Shown here: piece after piece, positions 23,779 through 32,715 of the stretch | Position numbering within the stretch: the first letter of the stretch is position 1 | How the letters are laid out: every line of letters starts with the position of its first letter | NCBI RefSeq assembly: GCF_001437125.1 | Contig: NZ_JQCA01000112.1 | Span: forward strand, 1 to 39,629 | Reading direction: 5' to 3' | Length of the DNA stretch: 39,629 nt | DNA from: Levilactobacillus paucivorans | GTDB taxonomy: Bacteria; Bacillota; Bacilli; Lactobacillales; Lactobacillaceae | Made by a program: the position numbers and the translations under genes | The notes under the pieces: model-generated | What the model was told of the DNA's origin: nothing | The model's input: the letters and a program-made list of their open reading frames with translations, nothing else | The model's database searches: none

Positions 23779-23919
23779 TCAGAAAATGGTAGGTGAATGG
23801 TTTGGTTACAGAAAGGGGAATCTGACCTGAATCTCACGCGCCATTGTGCTATAATCGAAAATACTTTGTTAACGAACGAATTGTATGCCATTGAATGACA
23901 GTTAGGAGGATCAAAGAAC

Positions 23920-24861
23920 GTGATGCATTTGAGTAAACGTGAGAGTCGAGATTATCTAATAGGATTTGTTTTCGTGTTGGCAATGGTTGGCGTAGCGACC
24001 TGGTTAAATGACTACGAAATCATTCTCCCTGAGATTGCCGCCCTGACCACGGGAACGTGGATTTACCACAAGAGTGACTGGGTCAGCCAACCCTTGAAGA
24101 TTTTCTTGGCGCCATCAGGGACGGCTGTGATTGGGTTCGTCGTGAACCAGTTGCCAATTAATTATCCCGAAAAGATCTTGTTAACCCTCCTGTTTGTGCT
24201 GATCCTACTGAAGGGCTTGCATTCGGTCTTGGCACCGTCATTTGCGACGGGGCTGTTGCCGATCATCGTCAATGCCACGCACATGTCCTTTATCGTGGCA
24301 ATCTTTGCCTTCACACTGATCCTCATGGCGGGAGTCCTGATCGCGGGATTGCAGAAGGGTCAACCCATGCCGGAGCCCATTCAACTCAAACACATGGTGT
24401 TATTTGCCATTGCCGCAGTGATTTGGGTGGCGGCCGTGTGGTTGTCGGGACACCCTCAGATGGCCGGCATTCCCCCAGTTTTCGTGGTCTTCTTCGAAGT
24501 GATCCAGAAGCCCAAGTACGCGGGGAAAATGGCCATCAAACAGATCATTGCCCTCAGTGGGGCCGCGACGTTTGGGGTTGTCGTGCACGTCTTCATTGCC
24601 TCATGGTTGCTGACGACGCTGATTAGTCTGCCACTGGTATTTTTGCTTCTGCAACTCTTGCGGATCAAGTTACCCGCAGCCTACGCCTTTCCACCTCTAG
24701 CCCTAGTCTTACCAGCCGAAATGTTCCATACCCTGCCAATCGCGGCGGTCTTGGCTTCCTGCCTGTTGTTGGGGATGGCCTATGGTTATAAGAAGGTCGC
24801 CCCAATGGTGAGTGGCTTCTTCGCAAACCGTCGGCAAGTGGCACCGGATCAAGAAAATTGA
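23920..24861 (+). CDS. HPP-like integral membrane protein
   Basis: A 313-aa protein with about nine hydrophobic segments. The pattern QPLKIFLAPSGTAVIGFVVNQLP followed by KGLHSVLAPSFATGLLPIIV resembles the HPP domain (in which HPPAGA-type motifs are seen), but the match is only moderate. HPP proteins are poorly characterised; some carry nitrite in chloroplasts and cyanobacteria. The GTG at 23920 has AGGAGGA 9 nt upstream and is preferred over the ATG three bases later. It is monocistronic with a terminator at 24902. Confidence 0.7.
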   Translation: MMHLSKRESRDYLIGFVFVLAMVGVATWLNDYEIILPEIAALTTGTWIYHKSDWVSQPLKIFLAPSGTAVIGFVVNQLPINYPEKILLTLLFVLILLKGLHSVLAPSFATGLLPIIVNATHMSFIVAIFAFTLILMAGVLIAGLQKGQPMPEPIQLKHMVLFAIAAVIWVAAVWLSGHPQMAGIPPVFVVFFEVIQKPKYAGKMAIKQIIALSGAATFGVVVHVFIASWLLTTLISLPLVFLLLQLLRIKLPAAYAFPPLALVLPAEMFHTLPIAAVLASCLLLGMAYGYKKVAPMVSGFFANRRQVAPDQEN

Positions 24862-24901
24862 GATACTGTGATTAGGTTAGAAAACAAAAATTATTTAGTC
24901 T

Positions 24902-24939
24902 AAAAGGCCACCCGTCTAAAATCAGAAGGGTGGCCTTTT
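24902..24939. terminator. terminator after the HPP-like gene
   Basis: AAAAGGCCACCC and GGGTGGCCTTTT form a 12-bp stem, usable in both directions. Confidence 0.85.
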
Positions 24940-24954
24940 GGGACAAAAATAGAT

Positions 24955-24989
24955 AAAAAACTACCATCTGTCAGCGAACGGATGGTAGT
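24955..24989 (-). terminator. AEC transporter terminator
   Basis: ACTACCATC/GATGGTAGT is a 9-bp stem followed on the minus strand by T6. Confidence 0.82.
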
Positions 24990-25114
24990 GGACCAAAATT
25001 ATGGTCTGTTCTTCAAAAGTGAGTCTAACACATTTGATCAGCAGTGGGTACTTGTAAGCCTCGAGCGTCAGATAGCCGAAACGTTTCAGAAAACATTTTG
25101 GATTGCTAATTTTT

Positions 25115-26032
25115 TTATAGGCTACCTAAGGCAAAGACCAATGGAATCGTTACGAGGCTACAGATTGTCGAGACACTCATTAACGTCACGGCAGGTGTGG
25201 TATCACCATGGGCCTGAAGGGTGAACAAGACCACATTACCAGCTACCGGACAGGCGGCCATGAGCACCGTAGTGTAGAACGGAATTCCCGTGACATCCAA
25301 GAGCCGTAGTAAAAGAATATCGATGATTGGAAATAGCAGGTTGCGACAGGCCAGGGCCCACAACAATCGGTAGTTCAAGGCTTGGCGATTCAGCCGAACC
25401 GCTGCCAAACTATTTCCGATGACGATCATGGAGAGTGGGGTGTTAATTGAACTGACCGCCGTGACCGTTTGATTCAATAGGCTAGGTAAATGGAGTGGAC
25501 TCACGAAGAGCAGGAGACCAAAGGCGATAGCGATGATGTTGGGGTTCAAAAGGATCGCGCGCCAGTTACGATCACTGGAGTGGGATCGAAAGAGGGCGAT
25601 ACCATGGGTCCAACAGAAGAGGTTGAAACCGGCCAGTGAGGCCACCGCGAAGAAGACCCCATTGTTACCGAAGAGGGCGCTAGCTAAGGGAATCCCCATG
25701 AAACCGGCGTTGGAATAGACAGCACCGAAGCGCATGATGCGCTGGAGATTGTGATCCTTGACTGACCGAAAGGCCAGCTGGGTGATGAGCACCATCACCA
25801 GGTAGGTGAGGATGATCCCGAGCATGACGAGCCCCAGACTTCGCAGACGAGTCGCCGAGAAATGTTGCTCGAAGGCCTTGATAATCAAGCAGGGTGACAC
25901 CACGTAGAGTAGGATGTTGGTGAGGTCACTGGCGGTTTGGACGCGCATGAAGCCCAGCTTGTTGATCAGCAGGCCCACGGCCATTAGCAGAAACATCAGG
26001 ATAATTTGATTGGTTAATTGTGCGATAGCCAC
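25115..26032 (-). CDS. AEC family transporter (auxin efflux carrier-like permease)
   Basis: A 305-aa protein with about ten membrane segments matching the bacterial AEC/MleP-like permeases: the N-terminal half has VSPCLIIKAF and SNAGFMGIPLASALFG, and the C-terminal half NTPLSMIVIGNSLAA and MAACPVAGNVVLFTLQ. Family members carry malate, malonate or other carboxylates or amino acids. The start is GTG at 26032 with AAGGAAG about 8 nt upstream. It is single-gene, with a terminator some 130 nt after the stop. Confidence 0.9.
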   Translation of the reverse strand: MAIAQLTNQIILMFLLMAVGLLINKLGFMRVQTASDLTNILLYVVSPCLIIKAFEQHFSATRLRSLGLVMLGIILTYLVMVLITQLAFRSVKDHNLQRIMRFGAVYSNAGFMGIPLASALFGNNGVFFAVASLAGFNLFCWTHGIALFRSHSSDRNWRAILLNPNIIAIAFGLLLFVSPLHLPSLLNQTVTAVSSINTPLSMIVIGNSLAAVRLNRQALNYRLLWALACRNLLFPIIDILLLRLLDVTGIPFYTTVLMAACPVAGNVVLFTLQAHGDTTPAVTLMSVSTICSLVTIPLVFALGSL

Positions 26033-26124
26033 GAAGCGGCTTCCTTTCTAAATGAGTATACCCGTTCATTATGGTCGTGGCGTGGGGAGGCTGTCAACGG
26101 GGAATCGGCAGCGGGTTCGTTGCA

Positions 26125-26162
26125 CAAGAAAACAGCCGTTGGGGATTGGCCCCAACGGCTGT
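26125..26162 (-). terminator. CNNM/CorC-type gene terminator
   Basis: A perfect 13-bp stem (ACAGCCGTTGGGG and its complement) is followed on the minus strand by TTTTCTTG. Confidence 0.88.
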
Positions 26163-26177
26163 CTTACAATTGGCTCT

Positions 26178-27548
26178 TTACTTGTCTGAATCGTCATCGT
26201 CTGAGTCGTCCGGATTAACGGTTGGTAGTTGCGGTTTAACCGTGACTTCAAACCAGTTAATGAAGGAGTTCTCGTAGTCCAAGACCTTCAAATCAAAGTT
26301 TTGTAAGTGAACGACGTCGTTCACCTTAACGTCTGGATAATTGTCGATGATGTAACCGGCCATCGTGACGATTTCCGTCGTCTCGAAACCCTTGATGTCG
26401 GTGTTAAAGTACCGTTCAAAGTCGTAAGTGGTCATCTTCCCGTTAACCTGGAAGGTCCCATTTGGTTGTTTGAAGATGTACTGGTCGTTGGCATCGTCGA
26501 TCTCATCACGAACGGTTCCGAATAACTCTTCGTAGATATCCTTATCGGTGATAATTCCGGAGGTTCCCCCATATTCATCGACAACGACCACGATTGGTGT
26601 CCGTTTCTTAATCATCTGTTGGAGAACTTCCGTAATTGGCGTCGTTTCTGGCGTCGTGGAAATGTCTCGAATCAGCTTGTCGACTCTGACCTTAGGATCC
26701 ACCTGTTGTTGGCGAATCAGGTCATAGTTGTAAACGTAACCCAGGATCTTATCCTTGTCCCCATCCGCAACGACGGGTAGGCGGCTAAAACGTTCTTGCA
26801 GATAAACATTGAGGGCACTCTTAACCGTCGACGTAATGTCGATCACGATTAATTGGGTCCGGTCGATCATGATATCTTTGGCAACTTTATCGTTGAGTTC
26901 AAAGGCCCGTTGCATGTAAACCAGGTCATTCTTTTCGAGTTCCCCACCTTCCACGGCACTCCGTGAAAGATTCAGAATTTCAGCTTGAGAGAAGACTTCA
27001 TCACTTTCATTGGCAACTTTCAAGCCCATCAGCTTGACCACACCAGACGCACTGGAGTTCAGCAACCAAACGAAGGGGTAGAAGATCACGTGACAATAGT
27101 GTAAAGGCGTGACGACTAGCATCAGAACCCGCATTGGCATATCGATGGAAATGTTCTTTGGCACAATTTCGGTAAAGACCACTTCTAGGTAGGTTAACAG
27201 GAGCACCCCGATAATCACACTGACCGTGTGAGCCGTGGCGCTGTTAATGTGGGCCGGGGCAATCCCGGCGAGGAGAATGTCCACGAAGAACGTTTCCCCG
27301 ATCCACCCTAAGATGATTCCGGCTAGGGAAACCCCAACCTGAGTTGTTGATAAATATTCATTTAAATTGGTGACCATTTTAAAAGCCCGATTAAGCTTCG
27401 TCGACGGTTTGTCTTGTGCCTCGATCTTTTCTTCGAGGGCACTAGGCCGCGTCTGAACTAAGGCAAACTCGCAGGCAACAAAGAAAGCTGCAAAGAGAAA
27501 AGTAATTAAAATAATAATTAAGTTCACAACTATCTGACCGCTATCCAC
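26178..27548 (-). CDS. CNNM/CorC-type transporter (DUF21-CBS-CorC_HlyC; 'hemolysin' family)
   Basis: A 456-aa membrane protein. The N-terminal DUF21 domain (residues about 1-190) has four hydrophobic segments and the motif TQVGVSLAGIILGWIGE. A tandem CBS pair follows (about 205-335, with VPKDIMIDRTQ-like and VVVVDEYGGTSGIITDKDI). The CorC_HlyC domain is at about 350-435, and the C-terminus is acidic (DDSDDDDSDK). CNNM/CorC proteins such as MpfA in Staphylococcus and YhdP in Bacillus export Mg2+ and help Mg2+ tolerance; older annotation as hemolysin is misleading. It starts at GTG 27548, 7 nt after GAGGA. Confidence 0.9.
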   Translation of the reverse strand: MDSGQIVVNLIIILITFLFAAFFVACEFALVQTRPSALEEKIEAQDKPSTKLNRAFKMVTNLNEYLSTTQVGVSLAGIILGWIGETFFVDILLAGIAPAHINSATAHTVSVIIGVLLLTYLEVVFTEIVPKNISIDMPMRVLMLVVTPLHYCHVIFYPFVWLLNSSASGVVKLMGLKVANESDEVFSQAEILNLSRSAVEGGELEKNDLVYMQRAFELNDKVAKDIMIDRTQLIVIDITSTVKSALNVYLQERFSRLPVVADGDKDKILGYVYNYDLIRQQQVDPKVRVDKLIRDISTTPETTPITEVLQQMIKKRTPIVVVVDEYGGTSGIITDKDIYEELFGTVRDEIDDANDQYIFKQPNGTFQVNGKMTTYDFERYFNTDIKGFETTEIVTMAGYIIDNYPDVKVNDVVHLQNFDLKVLDYENSFINWFEVTVKPQLPTVNPDDSDDDDSDK

Positions 27549-27763
27549 ACATCATTCCTCATTTCGTTATTTCTATCCCCTTATTATAGCGCGTCTCCGT
27601 GCCTTTTTATAGTAGGTGAATTGACCAAAATTGTACCTGTTTTTCACGCGCCTGGCAACCGAACAGCGTAAGAACACTCGATTATCGTTTACCAATGACA
27701 TACTTAACGTTTCCGTGAAAAAGGATTAGACTGAAATTAGTAACATCAAAGGAGATTTTGATT

Positions 27764-28132
27764 ATGGCAGATACACCAAAGGAAGACACAGAAAAAGAAG
27801 CTGTTCAAATTCCAACGGAAGACGTGGACAAGGCAGCTAAATTGTTGTTGGAACCGGGGTATGTGACGAAACACGATCTACCAAAGATGAAGGACTTATC
27901 TTGGGCAACCGCACTTTCAGAAGCCGTTACAGATCATTTTTTGAATCATGACGACGAACATGACCCATACGTTTACTTCGAACAATTTGATTTTGCTGGT
28001 GGGGACATCGACTCCATCATTTTCAACATGGATGTTATTCCAACCCGTGAAGCCGCATTGAAGGACTTGGCGGATGCTTTAGGCGAAAAGATTGTTAAGC
28101 CTAAGCCAGTTGAAGACCAAGAAACTTACTAA
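27764..28132 (+). CDS. hypothetical acidic protein, 122 aa
   Basis: The ATG at 27764 lies 9 nt after AAAGGAG and is preferred over the in-frame codon at 27758. The protein is strongly acidic (MADTPKEDTEKEAVQ... at the start, HDDEHDPYVYFEQFDFAGGDIDS in the middle, KPVEDQETY at the end). It has no signal peptide, membrane helix or recognisable catalytic motif. Its sequence and strong terminator indicate a well-expressed single gene. I do not recognise the family. Confidence 0.75.
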   Translation: MADTPKEDTEKEAVQIPTEDVDKAAKLLLEPGYVTKHDLPKMKDLSWATALSEAVTDHFLNHDDEHDPYVYFEQFDFAGGDIDSIIFNMDVIPTREAALKDLADALGEKIVKPKPVEDQETY

Positions 28133-28148
28133 AATTATTAGTTAATTT

Positions 28149-28183
28149 AGAGGCACTCGGACTTATTCCGGGTGCCTCTTTTT
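28149..28183 (+). terminator. terminator of the 122-aa protein gene
   Basis: AGAGGCACTCGG and CCGGGTGCCTCT form a 12-bp stem (one T-G pair), followed by T5. Confidence 0.9.
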
Positions 28184-28211
28184 ATGCGTTTGGGGAATTT
28201 GTTGAATAGAA

Positions 28212-28400
28212 GTGGCCGCGTGCGGCTGCCAGGGATTCCGCCTGCTGTGGGGACGCTTCAGCCCCTTGGGCTTCTCGCTCGATTTGAAGCCTCGCCAAGA
28301 ACGCGAGTCTTCAAAGTCGCCCGTGATGTAAGGCCGAGAAAAACCACTCGGTCTAACATCACCACCACGGCCGGCTCCATCCCTGGCCTCCTCCGGCTAG
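28212..28400 (-). repeat. structured repeat, copy C
   Basis: A roughly 185-nt element, about 95% identical by eye to copy D (33992-34172) but inverted relative to it. Read on the minus strand it folds as: outer CCAGGGAT / ATCCCTGG; hairpin GATGTTAGACCGAG / CTCGGCCTTACATC; hairpin TTTGAAGACTCGC / GCGAGGCTTCAAA; hairpin AGCCC/GGGCT. A frame open across it has no ribosome binding site and is a shadow. Confidence 0.85.
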
Positions 28401-28843
28401 GTTTGAGTGTTGCCACAACACATGATAGTTCCTGGAGGTGTCATAATTGTTGAAAGAATTGGGTGTCAGACAATCCGAAGTTTTGGTGACTGTGCTACAC
28501 ACCACGTTGTCATCCAACTTTTTCGCGAACTTGACGCCAATAAATTACCATTTTTATAGTTAATTTTTCAAAACTTGCGAAAAATACTGGCTGGATTTCG
28601 TTAGTATAAGTAGGGGGTCCGGGATTACGTTTAGGTTGTGAAGTGGGGCGTTGTCAAGTGGGCACAAAGCGATGGGATTAGGCCTGTTGACGGGTAAACC
28701 CTTGTGATATAATCATTTTGAGCACGCTATTGGGTGCTATACATAGTTTTTGAGACCAGTTAGCCATTGCGTCAGCACTTTTTCAAGTGGCTAAATTTGG
28801 ATGGGATGACAGATAATCTGACCTATATTTAGGAGGAATCAAC
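28401..28843 (+). promoter_or_regulatory. upstream region and promoter of the membrane protein/AAA+ operon
   Basis: An extended -10, TGATATAAT (28705-28713), with TTGACG (28687-28692) 15 bp upstream starts a leader of about 125 nt. The leader contains TTAGCCA/TGGCTAA and AGCAC/GGTGCT helices. Earlier in the gap only a doubtful 37-codon TTG frame (28450-28563) is seen. No other gene is visible. Confidence 0.55.
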
Positions 28844-29437
28844 ATGGATGACGGAAACAAGCCTAAGTTTGGGGTCAATAGTGCACCAGACGAACAAGAA
28901 CAACAACCGACTGGGACTCAGCCAGAAGCGAGCGAAGCGCCTAAGTTTGGGACCCAGGCCGCAGCACCAGAGGAACAACCTAAGGCTAAGACGGCCCCTA
29001 AATTTGGCACACAGGCGGCCGGAGCAACGACCGAACAGGAGTCGAATTTCTTTCAACGGATTTATGCCTTACAACCCACGAAGTTTTGGGTTAAGCAGTA
29101 TATTTTCTCGATTATTGCGTGTGTCTTAGTCTGGGATTCATCAATCAATGTGCCATTAGAACCACTGTGGCTGTTGCTGAACCTGGTGCTCTACCCGGTT
29201 GCGACGACGATTATGCTTGAGGCGGATAACGCGATTGAAAATTTTCCAAACAGTCTGCGGAATGTCACCTTTTTCCTCTTAGGGGACTTTAAGCGCCTCG
29301 GTTGGGGTGGCATTATGGCACCCGTTGTGTGGTTAAGCCAAGTTGTGCTTTTTTTCGTCCGTTGGGGTCTGGGATTTATTCTGGGAACCATTGGGTTAAT
29401 CTACATGAACAATCAAGCGAAGAAAATGCATATTTAA
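28844..29437 (+). CDS. membrane protein with N-terminal PKFG repeats, partner of the AAA+ gene
   Basis: A 197-aa protein. The cytoplasmic-looking N-terminus (residues 1-68) is Pro/Glu/Gln/Ala-rich with three copies of a PKFG motif (KPKFGVNSA, APKFGTQAAAPEE, APKFGTQAAGAT). Three or four hydrophobic segments follow (VKQYIFSIIACVLVW, LWLLLNLVLYPVATTIML, and a C-terminal stretch GGIMAPVVWLSQ to TIGLIYMN). It has an AGGAGGAA site and lies 25 nt upstream of the beta-helix/AAA+ gene in one operon. The repeats look like short linear docking motifs for the ATPase (inference). I know no named family. Confidence 0.85.
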   Translation: MDDGNKPKFGVNSAPDEQEQQPTGTQPEASEAPKFGTQAAAPEEQPKAKTAPKFGTQAAGATTEQESNFFQRIYALQPTKFWVKQYIFSIIACVLVWDSSINVPLEPLWLLLNLVLYPVATTIMLEADNAIENFPNSLRNVTFFLLGDFKRLGWGGIMAPVVWLSQVVLFFVRWGLGFILGTIGLIYMNNQAKKMHI

Positions 29438-29462
29438 GTTGGTCGCGTAAGGAGATGGCGAG

Positions 29463-31973
29463 TTGAAGAAAGCAATTTCAGTTGGTAAAGGCTTTGGGAA
29501 AAAAGCTTTTGATGAAGGCATTAAGGCGTCTCACGTCGGGGATGTTGTGGTCATTGATCCGGGAACTTACACTTTTCCCAACGGTTTTGACGTGGGAAAT
29601 TTACATCTCCGCGGAAACGGCCAACAACCTGGCGACGTGGTGATTGACTCGCATTTTTTCATGAAGGAAAATGGCTACTTGGAAGTTGAAAATCTGACGA
29701 TCTATTCATCGGAATACAACATTATTTCTAACAAGAGAAATGGAACGGTCGTTTTGAATCGCGTTATCCTAGACAGTCATACGACGGAAAGCTATCCTGC
29801 TTTGTGGACCGAGGGCGGTAATGTTACGCTGACTAACTCTGAGATTCGCCAGAACAAAGGGGAAGGTCTGAACTGTAGGAAAGGGGCCAATGTTCTCCTT
29901 AACAAGTCCGTCGTCCAAGGGATTTGGGCCAGGGATGGCGCAGTCGTTGATTTACAGACCACACAGATTCAGCGGTATTTAGGTGGCGTTGACAACTCCC
30001 AGTATAAGGGGAGTGACGTATACTTTAGTGGTGCTGCTGATGGTGATAACATGATCACCTTGCGTTCGGGATCGCAGTTCGTAGTGGATGCCTTGAATTT
30101 TGATTACCCGCAAACGTCCGCGTCATTGACGCACGCCCTTTTGAAGGCTGACAGTAATAACATAAGTGACCTGACTTGGCTTATCGTCTCGATGGATGAA
30201 CAGTCCTCAGCCGAAGTTGAAGGCGCAGAGGTCCGGCTGGTGGGTGTCAGCAGTACTCCTGTGGAGCCAGAAACGAAACCGGAAGAGAAGCCAGCACCAG
30301 TGGCTGAAACCAAGAAACCAGAGGAAAAAGTTGCGGAACCTGAAGCTAAACCAGAAGAGTCGGCACTAGATGAACTCAACGCGATGATCGGGTTGGACAA
30401 GGTTAAAGAAGCCGTGACCCAATTCATTCGACTCGCGGTTTTCAATCAGAAGCGTAAGGAACAGGGCCTGAAGGGTGTGGCGCAGTCTTACCACTCCCTG
30501 TATCTCGGGAACCCAGGAACTGGCAAGACCACGGTTGCCCGGTTAGTCGGTAAGATTATGTTTGAAGAAGGCATCTTGCCTAAGGATAACTACGTTGAAG
30601 TTTCTCGCCAAGATTTGGTTGCCGAAAACGTTGGGGGCACGGCCATTCAGACCAAGAAAATCCTTGAAAAGGCACTTGGTGGTGTGCTCTTTATCGATGA
30701 AGCCTACACCCTGTATCAAGAGGGCGGCTCGGTAAACTGGGGCCAAGAAGCGGTCGATACCATTCTGAAATTCATGGAAGACCATCGTGATGACCTGATG
30801 ATCATTTTTGCTGGGTACACCAAGGAAATGAAAGACTTCATGCACATGAACCCGGGCTTAATTTCGCGGGCACCGAACATCTTTGATTTCCAGGACTACA
30901 CCGGTGAAGAAGTGGCCGAGATTGGGATGAAATTACTGGACGACCAGCAGTTCACCTTTAACCGTGATCTTTACACCCAGACGATCGAAGATGCCTACAA
31001 GACCAACATTGAAAACAGTAACGGCCGTTGGGTTCGGAACTTTAACGAAAAATTGGTCCGGATCGTCGCTAACAATTGTATCGAGGATCCTGACCGGGAT
31101 GTCACGGCGATCTTAGACAGCGACCTGAACGAACTTGTTGGGGGCGACGAGCAAGAAAAGGAAGCCAAGGTTCAGGAACTCTTGACACAGATCGATCAGT
31201 TGGTTGGCTTGGATGAGGTCAAAGACTTCGTCCACAAGCTGGTGGACCGCGTCGCCGGTGACCGGAAATTGAAGGGCGCCTTGCCAGATGAGCAGAAACC
31301 GACCTATCACATGGTCTTTGCCGGAAATCCTGGGACGGGGAAGACGACCGTTGCCCGGATTCTCGCGCAGCTCTTCTACAATCTCGGCATTCTAGAGAAG
31401 AAGACGGTCATGGAAGTTGGTCGGGCCGACCTCGTTGGCCAGTACATCGGTCAGACGGAGAAGAAGACCACCAACGCCGTACGAGACGCCATGGGCGGGG
31501 TACTCTTTGTCGATGAAGCCTATCAGCTGACAGCGAGTGGTAATGGCGGCAATGACTTTGGGAAACAAGCCGTTGAAGCCTTGATCACGCAACTGGAAAA
31601 TAATCGTGATAAGTTCATCGCCATCTTCGCCGGGTATACCGACCAGATGGATGAATTCTTGGGGGCTAACCCGGGACTGCGTTCGCGGATTCCATTGACG
31701 TTGAACTTCGCGGACTACACGCCGGATGAGATTGGGGAGATTGTGTGTCGGACTCTTCGCAAGAAGTGGCACGTCAATGAATCGCTCTTACAACATTTGG
31801 TCGCCAACAAGTATGCGAGCTTACCGGCCGAAGAAAAGTCTAACGGTCGTTGGGCTCGGAACTTTACGGACAAACTCATTCAAAATGATAAAAATTGGTT
31901 AGTTGCCAACCTGGAGACCGTGGAAGATGTCACGGCCATTCCGGACGACGTCGTGATTGAAACGGCGCGTTAA
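29463..31973 (+). CDS. beta-helix domain fused to tandem CbxX/CfxQ-type AAA+ ATPases
   Basis: An 836-aa protein. Residues about 1-265 form a right-handed beta-helix (pectate-lyase-like) pattern: DPGTYTFPNGF, then repeating short strands such as GTVVLNRVILDS, GNVTLTNSEIRQN and GANVLLNKSVVQG. A Pro/Glu/Lys linker (about 266-298) joins it to two AAA+ modules of the CbxX/CfxQ/SpoVK/EccA type. Both modules are intact: Walker A GNPGTGKTT (about 349 and 620), Walker B VLFIDEAY and VLFVDEAY (about 406 and 678), and the NGRWVRNF/NGRWARNF sensor motifs. No signal peptide; start TTG 29463, AAGGAG 8 nt upstream. Related ATPases act in rubisco activation, ESX secretion and spore formation; the function here is unknown. 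Confidence 0.9.
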   Translation: MKKAISVGKGFGKKAFDEGIKASHVGDVVVIDPGTYTFPNGFDVGNLHLRGNGQQPGDVVIDSHFFMKENGYLEVENLTIYSSEYNIISNKRNGTVVLNRVILDSHTTESYPALWTEGGNVTLTNSEIRQNKGEGLNCRKGANVLLNKSVVQGIWARDGAVVDLQTTQIQRYLGGVDNSQYKGSDVYFSGAADGDNMITLRSGSQFVVDALNFDYPQTSASLTHALLKADSNNISDLTWLIVSMDEQSSAEVEGAEVRLVGVSSTPVEPETKPEEKPAPVAETKKPEEKVAEPEAKPEESALDELNAMIGLDKVKEAVTQFIRLAVFNQKRKEQGLKGVAQSYHSLYLGNPGTGKTTVARLVGKIMFEEGILPKDNYVEVSRQDLVAENVGGTAIQTKKILEKALGGVLFIDEAYTLYQEGGSVNWGQEAVDTILKFMEDHRDDLMIIFAGYTKEMKDFMHMNPGLISRAPNIFDFQDYTGEEVAEIGMKLLDDQQFTFNRDLYTQTIEDAYKTNIENSNGRWVRNFNEKLVRIVANNCIEDPDRDVTAILDSDLNELVGGDEQEKEAKVQELLTQIDQLVGLDEVKDFVHKLVDRVAGDRKLKGALPDEQKPTYHMVFAGNPGTGKTTVARILAQLFYNLGILEKKTVMEVGRADLVGQYIGQTEKKTTNAVRDAMGGVLFVDEAYQLTASGNGGNDFGKQAVEALITQLENNRDKFIAIFAGYTDQMDEFLGANPGLRSRIPLTLNFADYTPDEIGEIVCRTLRKKWHVNESLLQHLVANKYASLPAEEKSNGRWARNFTDKLIQNDKNWLVANLETVEDVTAIPDDVVIETAR

Positions 31974-31985
31974 TTTGGTGATGCT

Positions 31986-32024
31986 AAAAGGTAAGCAATC
32001 TATGATGGATTGCTTACCTTTTTT
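31986..32024 (+). terminator. AAA+ operon terminator
   Basis: A 15-bp stem AAAAGGTAAGCAATC / GATTGCTTACCTTTT has a T-rich 3' side. Confidence 0.9.
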
Positions 32025-32042
32025 GACCTTTGGATAAAATAA

Positions 32043-32071
32043 TTGAAAATGGCGACAGGTCGATCTAGAAT
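32043..32071 (+). promoter_or_regulatory. hsp20 promoter
   Basis: TTGAAA (32043-32048), 17 bp, TAGAAT (32066-32071); the CIRCE operator follows about 45 bp downstream in the leader. Confidence 0.5.
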
Positions 32072-32116
32072 AGCTATCCTAATAGAACAGCATTATCAGT
32101 ACTTTAGCATCTTAAA

Positions 32117-32143
32117 TTAGCACTCTAGCAAAGTGAGTGCTAA
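32117..32143 (+). promoter_or_regulatory. CIRCE operator (HrcA site)
   Basis: A perfect TTAGCACTC-N9-GAGTGCTAA, identical to the CIRCE consensus, lies 75 bp before the hsp20 start. It is the binding site of the HrcA repressor, released on heat or protein-folding stress. Confidence 0.95.
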
Positions 32144-32217
32144 TTATTTGCATTTCTGACCAATACTGACTATTATAGAAAATGTAATCAAGCAAAGCAG
32201 AAAGGGGTTAATTGATT

Positions 32218-32643
32218 ATGGCTAATGATTTAATGAACCGGAATTATGATTTCTTTGATCCAATGAATTTCTTCAATGAAGTGGGCAACTTAGGTCACGA
32301 TATGTTTAGTGGCGATGCAGCTATGAAGACTGATGTCGTCGAACATGACAAGGACTATGTGGTTACCGCCGAATTGCCAGGCTTCAAGAAGGATGACATT
32401 CACATCGACTATCGTGATGAAACCTTGCGGATCTCCGGTAAGTCAGACGTCAATGAATCCACTAAGGATGACGACGGCCGGATCTTACGGCAAGAACGCC
32501 ACAGCCAAAACGTGGCTCGTTCCTTCTATCTGCCAAACATCGATTTGAAGCAGGTCAAGGCCGAATTCAAGGATGGTGTTTTGACCCTGACCTTGCCAAA
32601 GCAAGCCGAAGTTGACAATAACCACGAAATTAGTATTGACTAA
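32218..32643 (+). CDS. small heat-shock protein, Hsp20/alpha-crystallin family
   Basis: A 141-aa ATP-independent holdase chaperone. The N-terminal arm (NRNYDFFDPMNFFNEV) is hydrophobic as usual. The alpha-crystallin domain covers residues about 35-135 with VTAELPGFKKDDIHIDY, then RQERHSQNVARSFYLP and the conserved FKDGVLTLTLPK; the C-terminus is EISID. The ATG at 32218 is preferred over the in-frame TTG at 32212 because AAAGGGG lies 10 nt upstream. A CIRCE element lies in the leader, so HrcA control is expected in place of or beside CtsR. Confidence 0.96.
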   Translation: MANDLMNRNYDFFDPMNFFNEVGNLGHDMFSGDAAMKTDVVEHDKDYVVTAELPGFKKDDIHIDYRDETLRISGKSDVNESTKDDDGRILRQERHSQNVARSFYLPNIDLKQVKAEFKDGVLTLTLPKQAEVDNNHEISID

Positions 32644-32715
32644 CTGCGAGTAGTCACTGGTTCCGTGATTTCAGGATTGTGATTGTGTTTCTTAAAAACC
32701 TTCAGGAAACCAAGA

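Noticed and set aside
24982-25224. 80-codon plus-strand ORF downstream of the HPP-like gene
   Set aside because: It lacks a ribosome binding site, overlaps the minus-strand AEC terminator and the 3' end of that gene, and reads like a shadow frame.
28172-28453. 93-codon open frame across repeat copy C (and similar frames across copies A, B and D)
   Set aside because: No ribosome binding site; the frame runs through the hairpins of a structured repeat and is not kept in the diverged copies.
28450-28563. 37-codon TTG-started ORF after GGAGG
   Set aside because: Spacing of 11 nt and a TTG start in an AT-rich gap, with no family signal; too weak to list as a gene.
32018-32036. CtsR heptad GGTCAAA (minus strand) before hsp20
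   Set aside because: Only one good heptad; the second is degenerate, and the stretch overlaps the AAA+ operon terminator.
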